Part shown: in pieces, positions 9,891 to 18,720 of the stretch
How positions within the stretch are numbered: position 1 is the first letter of the stretch
Layout of the letters: each line of letters opens with the position of its first letter
Assembly: GCA_004151065.3 (NCBI GenBank)
Contig: NWUY0300101915.1
Span: 1 to 22,158 of the forward strand
Source: Larix sibirica
Lineage: Eukaryota; Streptophyta; Pinopsida; Pinales; Pinaceae
DNA: 22,158 nucleotides
Direction: 5' to 3'
The notes under the pieces: model-generated
Database searches by the model: none
The model's input: only the letters and a program-made list of their open reading frames with translations
What the model was told of the DNA's origin: nothing
Position numbers and translations under genes: made by a program

Positions 9891-11009
9891 TATAGATCAT
9901 ATATTGCAAAAATTTTTATTAACCCAAGTGATCTTAATTGTTTATTGTTTTTCTTGGGTTAATTTTCTCATTTTATAATTTTGAAATTTACTTTAAATTT
10001 CTGCATTTTATTGCAATAGTTTCAAAATTAAAGTTTCTCTCGTAAGCTTAAATATATATTTCATTCATGGAAAATTTCATAGCAGTTCTTACCAGTAATT
10101 CCTAGTGGTTATTACCACTCATAGAAGTGGTTCATGCCATTATATTCCTTGAAATTAAGTCACCTAGTTTTTAATATATGATTGCTTGGAATATTTAATG
10201 CATATCTTACCTGCTTGTAATTGGTTAATTCAAGTGGTGATTACGATTCATTCTTTGATTAAAGTCACTAAATACACATAGTTAAGACTAATCATCCTTG
10301 ACCTCATTACAAGCTTGAGGGTTTCACCATAGACCTTGTTCTTAGCCTTGGACGTCTTATTAATTCACCTTCTGCAAGCTAAGTTTCGTACCTTTATTGT
10401 GGATTAGTAATTTGTCTCTATTAAGCTTCTAGTTTCATTGTTATATTTATTTGAAGCATTTCAATTTGAATCCAAGTATCTCATTGAGCATATCTTATTT
10501 ATTGATTTATTTGGCATCTTAAGTACTTGGATCTATTTCATATCTTTTGTGCTTAGCTAAAATTAACTCTCATCATTTACTTAAAGCAATATTATTTAGT
10601 TAGGGAAGCTTCCCTTGTCTTTTTAGAGCTTTCCTATAGAGAAGGGGTTGGTTGTGGTGACATTGGCATGCAATCAAAGGTTTCCTTTGGCTTTTGCCCG
10701 TGAGTTTGGAACTTTTCCACTTAGGTACAAGTTGGAAAGTACTAGGTACCATGGTGGTGCTTTGCTAGGGATAACAACTTCATATTACATGGCACACCAC
10801 TTGATGGAGTGCACCCTTTCATTAACACGCTTGTTGAGCCATATCACAATATTTTACTATATTTTGCTTGAATGGAGAGGCCATTTCCTTGCTTGGAATT
10901 CATTGGGTTCTTATCTTGCCCACTTCCATAGGTTTTGAGGAGTTGTGACCACTTTGAAACATACTCTATTTTTTGGGGAGTTAACACGGTCAACTTGGAT
11001 ACTAATGAG
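9891..11009. other. AT-rich stretch without recognised gene
   Basis: The only long frame is 96 codons on the plus strand (10648-10938). It has no known motif and starts with GTG, so it is treated as chance. No repeats with clear ends are seen up to the (TA)n at 11010. Confidence 0.45.
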
Positions 11010-11026
11010 TATATATATATATATAT
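11010..11026. repeat. (TA)n at the 3' edge of the LINE
   Basis: About eight TA units directly abut the A-rich 3' end of the minus-strand LINE. A matching (AT)n lies at the other edge (17045-17060). Together they are the best candidate for the target-site duplication. Confidence 0.7.
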
Positions 11027-11046
11027 TTTTACAAAGAAAAAAACCT

Positions 11047-11052
11047 TTTATT
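11047..11052 (-). terminator. LINE polyadenylation signal AATAAA
   Basis: TTTATT on the plus strand reads AATAAA on the minus strand, within GAATAAAAGG. It lies about 20 bp before the A-rich element end. The position fits LINE 3' end formation. Confidence 0.5.
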
Positions 11053-11209
11053 CATAGAATAAACATGAACTTCTCAAGTTGAGATTACAACGTTTTCTTT
11101 GCCTTTGAGGCTACATCATTTTCATCCGGTGTATTGCCCTGATTTCATACATGAACATGTTCTTTGTTCCTATATATACATAAAAAAAAAAAACATAATC
11201 CTTTGCATC

Positions 11210-11700
11210 TTAAACCATTGTGAAAATTTCAGTGACTTCACCATTCCTGTATTCCTCCACTTCGATGACCCCTAGTTGTAATGCTAACGCCAATTTGGAT
11301 AACAAATCTGCTTCAGTATTTAATTCTCTGTATATTTGTGCAAAGGAAATAGATTCAAATGAGGCCATCAAATATTTGATTTCAACTAGAAAATATTGTA
11401 GATGTGGATCTCTAATTTTGTTTTTCCCTCTCGCCCAATCTATCACCATTTTGGAGTCCCCATACAATTGTATCCTTAAAACTTTCTTTCTCTGTGCGAT
11501 CTTGAGGACTTCCCATAATGATGTTAACTCTGCTTTGTTGTTTGTAGCCCGCCCTGGTGCAAATTTAATACACAATTTTGTGGTATTTGATATGTATAGG
11601 ACGCCACCCACGCCACCGAGTGATGGTGCACCTTGGCTAGCTTCGTCAAAGAACTCCCATGTGATGCTCTTGTTAATGTTTGGGGCTACTATCACACGCT
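11210..11700 (-). other. RNase H domain of the LINE, catalytic residues intact
   Basis: The last 165 or so codons of ORF2 are uninterrupted. All four catalytic carboxylates are present: Asp in EFFDEASQG (codon at about 11647), Glu in NNKAELTSLW (about 11530), Asp in QLYGDSKMVIDW (about 11458) and Asp in ELNTEADLLSKLAL (about 11308). In retroelements this domain degrades the RNA of the RNA/DNA hybrid. Plant L1 elements are known to have acquired an archaeal-like RNase H; this looks like that type. It is the best preserved part of the element. Confidence 0.85.
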
Positions 11701-14700
11701 TCTTACTGGGCTTAAAAGTAGTTTTATGCTCCTTCACTTTATGCAATAACAAAGCAGATGTAATATTTGAAGGAACCCATCTGTTCTGGAAGATTACTTT
11801 ATTTCAGACTTCCTAGATACTATACACAAAGAGAGCACGGAATGCGTCATAGCAACATACCCCATCAATCTTCCACCAATCCTGAGCGCGTTGTTCCAAC
11901 GTTGCATCACTTCTTGCAACTATCCTATCAATTGAAAGGGTCTTTGTGGATGAATCCCATACGTCGCCTGCATAAGGGAAAGAACTGAACAAGTGAGAGG
12001 ACCGTTCTTCATGTGAATTGCATAAAATGCATGCACTTGGTCCTTGAAATCCTCCTTTTTATAGATTTTCCTAAGTTAATGGTTTGTCACTTAAGTCCAA
12101 CCACAAGGTTAATATGGTTTTCAATGGACTGTGAATTATCCATATTTTGTCCCACCACCATCTTTTTTCTCCTTCAAATAATTCACAGCTTGCTACTTCA
12201 TATCCTATTTTTGCAAAGAATTCCCCATTCACTGCGTTCTCAGTCCATATTAACTTATATTTCTCCTCCTCTTCCAAGTGAACAAAGCTGCATACTAGCT
12301 TGCTCACATACCTATTCCACTCCCTTGCTTCTTCTCCAATTAATCGAAGGTCCTGAGATGTTTTCCATCCAACTCTTCCCCTCTGTTCTGGTTGTTGTGC
12401 TTGTGCACAAGCTAAAACATGAACCCTTTGAGCTCTCAACTTGGCATTTAAGCTTTCCGACATCCTAAAATATTCTCCTGCTCCTGCCCAAGGATCCTCA
12501 CTAAGTCTTACCTTTTTTCCATCTCCAATTTTCCACGCTGACCAGTTTCCTATCAAAGGGAAGGCCAATACCAAGGCTTTCCATCCTATTGACCCGTTTT
12601 TGTGAGATTTGATGGGATTCATGAACCATTCATCTATTGTGGATTCAAAGCAATACTTGGATCTCAGAATCCTTCCCCACAGCAAATTTGGATTCTGTGC
12701 CAATCTCCATAGCGTTTTTGTTGCTAGTTCTCTACAAAAAAGGTCTGGATTTTTTATCCCCCATCCTCCCAAAACGTTCGGAAGAGTTAAAGATGTCCAT
12801 TTCACCAGAGGGATTATCTTTGACTGTCTGCTAGTTGTCCATAGAAAGGAGAAGCACTTCTTCCTTATATTTTTTTGTATTCCTTTGGGTATATATGTAA
12901 TTGAGGCCCAATACACCGGAATACTTTGTAGGACTGCTTTGAGTAGAACTAATCTACCCTCTCTAGAGAGAAATATGTTTGTCCATAAAAAGATTCATGC
13001 TTCAACTTTCTTGTAAAGCCAAATCCAATCTTGAAAGGAATAACAGTTTGGATTTAGGAAGAATCCTAAATATTTCAAACTTTCTGTAACTAAGACTGTG
13101 TGAAAAGGGATTACCTCTTTTGCACTCTGCAATAAATCTTCGGAAAATTCATTATGCGCCAAAATTGATTTCTCTTTGTTTATTACCATTCCCGTTGCCT
13201 TCTTGTAAGTCTCCAGTAAAGAGGAATAGGCCCTAAGATTTCCCACTGTACCAATCCCTAGAATGAGAACATCGTCTACAAAGAGAGTATGAGTAATCTC
13301 TTATGTGCTTGATACCTTTACCTCTTCAATCTTCCTTAAATCATTAGCTTGATGAATTAATCTGCTTAGAGCTTCTGCAAACAATAGAAACAAAAAGGGG
13401 GAGAGAGGACATCCTTGCCTTATACCTCTCGATGGCCGAAAAAAGGAATATGGAGCCCCATTAATCATCACTACGAAAGAGGTTGATTGAATACAACCCA
13501 TTATCCACACTACCACCTCCAAAGACATTCCAATTTGGATCAACAATAGTCATAAGAAAGTCCAGCTTACCCTGTCATATGCTTTTGATAGGTCCAGCTT
13601 CAAAGCAAAGGCCTTTTGCTTTTCCTTTTTTATAGAGTGTATTGCCTCTTGTGCCAATGAAATTGCATTGTGAATTTATCTATTAAACAAAAAACCAAAT
13701 TGATCTTCTGAGACAATCTCACTCAGTATTGGTTTTAATCTTTGGGCGATGATCTTGGCTATCATTTTGTAAATCATGTTACAACATGAAATTGGTCTGT
13801 AATCATCAAACGAATCTAACTTATGTTTCTTTGGGATCAACGTTATGAAGGTTGAGTTTATAAATCCCAGAACATTCCCTGAATTCTAAGTCTCCCTCAC
13901 AACTTTCAGTAAATCCCCCTTTATATGTTCAAAAAATCGCCAAAAAAACTCCAAAGTGAACCCATCTGGTCTTGGACTCTTCCCTTTCTAAAATGAGTGG
14001 ATAATTTGACTTACCTCCTCTTCTGTAACCTCTTTAGTTAAATAAGCATTCATTTCCTATGAAATAAGCCTGGGAAAAAGCCTTAAAACCTCTAGGATTT
14101 CTGTTATTGGACATCCTTCTGGTTCTGTGAAAAGAGCACGAAAATGATTCACCGTCGCTCTCGCTTTCTCTTGCAAAGTCCTAACCATATTCCCTCGATC
14201 GTCCTTTAATTCAATAATGGTGTTTGTGCTACTCCTACGAGAGGCATACCTGTTAAATAATTTTATGTTATTGTCTCCCTCTGCTAACCACAATGCTCTG
14301 CTCTTCAGTCTCCACAATTGTTCTTCCTTTGCCAACAATGTATTCCTCTTTCCTTCTAATTGTCTTAAGGTCTCCACCTCTTCTGTAGTGAAAACTCCAT
14401 CCTTGTTAGAATTGTACAACTCCTCAATTTTATTTTCCACTCCTTTCAACTCTTCCTGAGAGAACAAATTGTGTTTCTTCTCCCATTCGTTGGATATATT
14501 TTTTATACGCGCTAGATTGTCTACAAATTGTTGCATGAAAGACGAACTCTGGGGATCGCTTAGGGTTTGCCATGAATCCATAATTAGGGTTTTATATTCT
14601 TCCTCATCCAGCCATAAGGGGTTAAATTTAAAGGGGGAAAGGTGCTTTTTGTCAAAAAATTTACTGTTAGGGCTATTGGTCTATGATATGAAATTCCTCC

Positions 14701-15354
14701 TATTTCAGTCGTTGATTGTAGAACTAGCTGGCTGTTGACTAAGTTTTCAGCAACAAAAAACCGATCTAATCTCTTAGAGATCGCTTGATCTCCCCCTCTT
14801 TTTTTTCGCCAAGTCGGCTCCAGTTTCAGAGGTTTAAGATCAATCAGACCTTTCTTCTCAAAAATATTGCTAAAACAAGGACTCATCGAATCGCTCCTAG
14901 CATTCTTTCCCCACACCTCGTTAACAGAGAGTGTTAGATTCAAATCTCCCCCCACTATCACATTGGAATGCTCCAGAGCACCAATGGTTTCAAAAGACTC
15001 CCAGAAGGTCCTTCTGTCATAGAACGACCCATATAAATTTAAAATTGTGAACGTCAGTCCCGTTTCACCATCCTCTAAAACAGTCTCTAAAACCGAGTCA
15101 TAATGTGTGACTGAGATCATATTCAACTCTGGGCTCCAAGGTGTGAGTATTCCTCCTGAATGTCCTTTTGCATCAACAAAATCCATTTTCCAATCTTTTA
15201 ACCAAACACTTAAAGCTTCTTCTGCTTTTTCCCCTTCCATCATCGTTTCTTGAATTAACAGTACCGACGGTTTTATATTGTTAACCAATCTTTTGAGGGC
15301 GTTTATCTTGGAGGGCCCCCCTAGCCCCCTTGCATTGAAAGAGAGGACTAGCAT
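11210..15354 (-). pseudogene. LINE ORF2: endonuclease, reverse transcriptase, zf-RVT, RNase H (broken)
   Basis: ORF2 of the L1 element would nick the target and copy element RNA by target-primed reverse transcription. From ATG 15354, the AP-like endonuclease has LSFNARGL (N7), LIQET (E36), GGDLN (D137, N139) and SYH at 222-224, where SDH is expected. A 1-bp change in a T run near 14656 shifts frame, after which PFKFNPLWLDEEEY continues the protein. The RT shows [40 protein letters not shown] and FVDD (13271-13282). Then come KKVEA-stop-IFLWTN, the zf-RVT region (CILCN...HLFSSF) and RNase H to the stop at 11210. About 11 in-frame stops lie at 14057, 13988, 13886, 13676, 13550, 13301, 12995, 12071, 12059, 11813 and 11804. 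Total length is about 1380 codons, normal for plant L1 ORF2 with RNase H. Confidence 0.9.
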
Positions 15355-15356
15355 TA
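15352..15356 (-). promoter_or_regulatory. TAATG stop-start overlap between ORF1 and ORF2
   Basis: On the minus strand the ORF1 stop TAA (15356-15354) shares its last A with the ORF2 ATG (15354-15352). The UAAUG arrangement is known from the insect LINE SART1, where it supports coupled termination-reinitiation. Here it follows SQALRVEKAPSKGF of ORF1 and opens MLVLSFNARGLGG of ORF2. Confidence 0.7.
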
Positions 15357-17006
15357 GAAGCCCTTACTTGGGGCTTTTTCCACTCTAAGAGCTTGACTGA
15401 TAGTTGTCTGTTGTCCTTGTTTAATGTACATCGCTACTTGTTTTTGAGCCTTGGATAGGAATGACTTCCTTCCGGCTTGCATCTTATGTTTTGGATTGAG
15501 CGCTAAACCCCCAGTGGAGGTCGTATCCTCCTCTTCCTTTTGTACACTTTTAGATCTCAACTCTCATTATTTTCTCTGAACAATCTAGTATTTTGAGGTC
15601 GGCACTCTTGTCCTTTAGACGGAATTAGTAGTACAGGTTGTTGACTTACTATGTTCCTTCGCCCAGTCATTCCCATCTACCGCTTCTTGAATTTTAACTT
15701 TATTATCTGAAAAAGAAGAATTATTAACATGAAGAACAGGATTAATACCTTTATTGTTTGCGTGTAACTTGTTGTGAGATTGCATCCCATTTGTATCAGC
15801 ATCGCGTAAATGGCCACTATCTTGTTCCACTGTGTCATTTGGAGTATCATGTGTTGACTGGACCGCCTCCTTATCCACACATTTCTCTTTTACGTCCCTT
15901 GTCTGTTCCTTGCTTCCGCCACCTTTCCCACGTCTGCCACCTTCTTTGGTTTTGAAAGGGTATGGGGTACGATCCTTTCTTACCCATACCTTCTCTAAAC
16001 GAGTGGATTCCTTTCGTAATGTGCAGTCCTTCTGTAAATGCCCCACCCTTCGACAGTTGAAACACTTGAACGGTAATTTCCAGTAATCCGACTTCTACGT
16101 CCATGAACTCCCGTGCATCTCAATTTTAATCTCTTCAAACAAACCTTCTCTCATATCCATTTCCACTAGAATTCTTGCACACCTTCGATCAATTTTGGTC
16201 TCATAGTCTTCCTCTAAGGCTATAAACTTACCCAACTTCTTGCCAATTGCCTCCAGTATTGGTTCCTGCCAAAAGACCATTGGTAATCCTAGTAAGATTA
16301 CCCACACCTGCTGTAGATTATGTGGTTCCCTCCTCGCATTGAATTCCACTCACCATTTTTGGAGAATTAAACCCGACGGTCCCCATTGCCAGTTGTGAGC
16401 TAACAACTTTGGTCCATCCTCCTTCTGCAGCTTTAATAAAAACCAGCCCTGAGGCAGTACATGGAAATCTGGTGCATACCCCAAATATGCGTTCCAATTT
16501 GAATCCATTCACCGCTTTAGTACTTCTCTTCCGGTCACCCTCCCACAGAACCTTCCCACCAGCACTTGAGACAGATATGTCGGAATTTGTTTAATCTGTA
16601 TATCCTTCCCTACTGTTAATTATGCATATCCCTTCTTCGGTCTTATTCCTTTTGTCTTCTTCAACCTGCTTGCTTGTTGAGTATTTACATTGTTGATGTC
16701 ACCTGCATTATTATTTGGGGTGATGTCCTTTGTGATTGTTTTAGGTGGCCATGTCTCCTGCATTGTTGCTATCCCTTCAAGTGTTGCCAACCTACTCCCC
16801 GAATCAATAACTTCCTGTTCCGTACAAAAAATAGGACCGTATTGAGGGTCCTCCTCATAATCCACTTCATCGAGATACAATCTATCCTCTTCTGGTTTGC
16901 CACCAGCGTTTCCCTGGTTCTTTGAAATGACGGCATAATGGTGCGAACCTGTTCTGCTGAACGCCCTCCTTTCCTCATTGTGTCGAAAAATAAACCGCAG
17001 GTTCAC
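15354..17006 (-). pseudogene. LINE ORF1: DUF4283-like and CCHC zinc-knuckle protein (broken)
   Basis: ORF1 encodes the nucleic-acid-binding chaperone-like protein of the L1 particle. One frame of about 551 codons runs from 17006 to the TAA at 15354-15356. An N-terminal acidic region (YLDEVDYEEDPQYGPIF) is followed by a DUF4283-like part (VWVILLGLPMVFWQEPILEA, KLGKFIALEEDYETKIDRR, ARILVEMDMREGLFEEIKIE). Next is a zinc knuckle, CFNCRRVGHLQKDC (about 16025-16068), then a basic, low-complexity tail (KEGGRRGKGGGSK). Eight in-frame stops interrupt it, at 16620, 16509, 16350, 16095, 15615, 15585, 15567 and 15564; no frameshift is needed. The first codon reads GTG with a stop just upstream, so the original start may be a mutated ATG here. 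An ATG at 16978 opens a different frame and is less likely. Confidence 0.85.
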
Positions 17007-17044
17007 ACTCCCTCGCTAGGCCACAGAGCTCCATTCACCCCTCC

Positions 17045-17060
17045 ATATATATATATATAT
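17045..17060. repeat. (AT)n at SINE tail / LINE 5' edge
   Basis: Eight AT units separate the LINE 5' end from the SINE 3' end. It mirrors the run at 11010-11026. Confidence 0.8.
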
Positions 17061-17061
17061 T

Positions 17062-17252
17062 CTCTGAGGAAAACCTCATGGGATCACGCCATCTTCCTTG
17101 GAATATCTCGATGGAGAACAACTCAATGCTAATCACAATAACAGTTTGTAACCCCAAGGGATTCTACCATATTTGAACCTGTGACATAAGGCCTCCTCAT
17201 CGATAACATGCTTTGGGAAAATGGTTTAACAAATTGAGTTAACCCTTGGAGC
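17062..17252 (-). mobile_element. SINE copy 1 (tRNA-derived, AT-tailed)
   Basis: Read on the minus strand, the head is AGCTCCAAGGGTTAACTC (box A region, about 17235-17252). A clear B box, CAGGTTCAAATATGG, lies at 17167-17181, followed by AATCCCTTGGGGTTAC. The end is GAGGTTTTCCTCAGAGA, running into (AT)n. The same blocks in the same order occur in the copy at 4571-4754. Pol III internal promoter boxes and a simple tail mark it as a SINE. A minus-strand LINE begins directly at the far end of the AT tail. Confidence 0.7.
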
Positions 17253-18087
17253 TTTCTTTGGAGTATAGATTGATAGACAGATAGATAAATTGTAGGAAAT
17301 GGCTAGAATGGTGGCGTACCCATCACAAAAACGAGCACAAAACATCTTGGAAACATTTGTGGTCGTATTGTATGGCGTTTCCAAATTTGGAAATGGCATA
17401 AGGTATGGGAAAGGACATCTACAAGGCATTTCAACCATTTTTAGTTATGCTTGAGGCATGTTTTGGCAGTTTTCAGGGCCGCCCAAGTGCCCATTAGGGA
17501 TGTGGGACTTGTAGGAAAATATTTCCTTGTTTGTCTCGATGACCATTTAAGGAAAAATAAAGATAGGGGATTGAGCTCTAAGGAGTTTGTCACCTTGTAA
17601 TTAATGGCAATATTAAATTCTTAAAAATAGGATAGAAAAGGTAAGATAAGGGAGAATGTCCCTTTGTCTAAATTTTTAAATTACCATTAATTGTTTCAAG
17701 ATGTTTGAGAGTGGTTCCAACCAGACTTCATATGGAGAAAGTAAACTTTCATATCCCGTTTTGAATTCGGCAAACTCAACGGTTTTTTGGATTTTAGGGT
17801 TGGTAGGATTGTAGCGTTTCTATTGGATTCTATCACATCTAAGGGTACAGGATTGGCATTAGTCAAGACCGCCAAACTATAGAATTTTTCATCATGCAAT
17901 CATCTATGAGAGTTAATATATACCTAGGTTTACTTTTAAACTATCATTTATGTGTATCATTCTTGTTTTCTTGTGAGATGATGTGTTATTTAAAGGAAAC
18001 TATATAATTTCGAGGGGGTCATGTTTCCAAGCGTTCCCATTTTGGAAACTTGTTCACATTTCCACGTTTCGTGCAACTGATATATAT
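17253..18087. other. Stretch without gene; contains a CArG-box palindrome
   Basis: Frames are short and unrecognised (the 70-codon minus frame at 17226-17438 and 67-codon minus frame at 17696-17899 look random). Short GATA/TAGA repeats lie near 17268-17288. The palindrome at 17378 is listed separately. Confidence 0.45.
17378..17393. promoter_or_regulatory. 16-bp palindrome containing a perfect CArG box
   Basis: TTTCCAAATTTGGAAA is perfectly self-complementary. Its centre, CCAAATTTGG (17381-17390), matches CC(A/T)6GG, the site bound by MADS-box factors. No gene start is adjacent, so function is unproven. Confidence 0.4.
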
Positions 18088-18240
18088 AGCCCAAGGGGTT
18101 AGCTCGACTAGTTCTTGCCAATGTTGCTGGGCATTTGGCTAGTTCTATGCCGATAGGTGCTCAATTCGAATCTCCCTAGGTTAGGAAGCATCCCTTCGGT
18201 TTGCCCACAAGTTTTTCCTTGGGAAAAAATAATATAAATC
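18088..18240 (+). mobile_element. SINE copy 3 (plus strand)
   Basis: The head AGCCCAAGGGGTTAGCTCGA contains a good box A (TTAGCTCGACTAG). A B box, CAATTCGAATCTCC, lies at 18156-18169. The body ends at AAGTTTTTCCTTGGG and an A-rich tail (AAAAAATAATATAAATC). The head resembles the other two copies (AGCyCCAAGGGTTA) but the middle differs, so it is a related subfamily or a separate tRNA-derived family. Confidence 0.6.
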
Positions 18241-18469
18241 TAACATTATTATTACCCATTCCACATTCCATATTCCCTCCATAACAAACTAAATTGCGTG
18301 CAGGTTTGGAGTCCCTTGTTAAATCATTCAATTTTGTGGAGGGATAAATTGAAGATTAATGGAATTGTATCCTCTTTCAACTAATTAACATCATTTATTT
18401 TAATTATAATATTTGTATCTTGGAGCTTCCACTTATCATGATGCACCAATCATCAAAGTTACAAATATC
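18241..18469. other. AT-rich spacer, nothing recognised
   Basis: No open frames of note and no repeat structure. Confidence 0.5.
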
Positions 18470-18720
18470 GTGTCGGCAAATATATCACCGAGTGTCCAAA
18501 AACAAATTATCGGATTTATCGGCCAAAATGTCGACAAACATGAAACATTGGCAATATATCGGCAAACTTAAAAAATACAAAAATAATTAAAAAATACAAA
18601 AATGCAAAAAATCACGATATATTTGAAAAAAATTGTGATATGTTCGAAAAAATCGCAAAAAAATTTGGAAAAATTTGGAAAAATCGGGGAAAATATCGAG
18701 CGATATATTGCCGATATATC
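18470..18720. repeat. AT-rich island of ATATCG / CGATAT motifs with inverted repeats
   Basis: Variants of ATATATCGGC, ATATCG, CGATAT and GGAAAAATTTGG recur densely. GGCAATATATCG (18550-18561) and CGATATATTGCC (18701-18712) form a perfect 12-bp inverted repeat 139 bp apart. TATATCACC occurs near both ends (about 18480 and 18714). The middle is A-rich (AAAAAATACAAAAA units). It looks like a cryptic satellite or a foldback/MITE-like repeat. There is no coding potential. Confidence 0.6.

Larger units (their letters stand above)
11027..17043 (-). mobile_element. Nearly full-length plant L1 LINE (inactive)
   Basis: This non-LTR retrotransposon of about 6.0 kb lies on the minus strand. In element order it has a short 5' UTR starting near GGAGGGGTGAATGGAGC, ORF1 (17006-15354), ORF2 (15354-11210), a 3' UTR of about 180 bp with AATAAA, and an A-rich end. 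The order ORF1 with zinc knuckle, then endonuclease, reverse transcriptase, zf-RVT and RNase H is the plant L1 arrangement. The (TA)n runs on both sides suggest duplication of an AT-rich target in the tail of the neighbouring SINE. Both ORFs are broken by stop codons, so the copy cannot be autonomous. Near-complete length and only one recognisable frameshift suggest moderate rather than great age. Confidence 0.9.

Noticed and set aside
10648-10938. 96-codon plus-strand frame
   Set aside because: GTG start, no recognised motif, no splice or promoter context; compatible with chance.
11220-11816. 198-codon plus-strand open frame
   Set aside because: It is the shadow of the LINE RNase H region, which reads clearly on the minus strand with catalytic motifs.
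12013-12468. 151-codon plus-strand open frame
   Set aside because: Antisense to ORF2 of the LINE between RT and zf-RVT; Leu/Ser-rich with no domain.
16769-16978. ATG at 16978 as the ORF1 start
   Set aside because: It opens a frame that ends after 69 codons, whereas the frame from 17006 continues through DUF4283-like and zinc-knuckle motifs to the TAATG junction.
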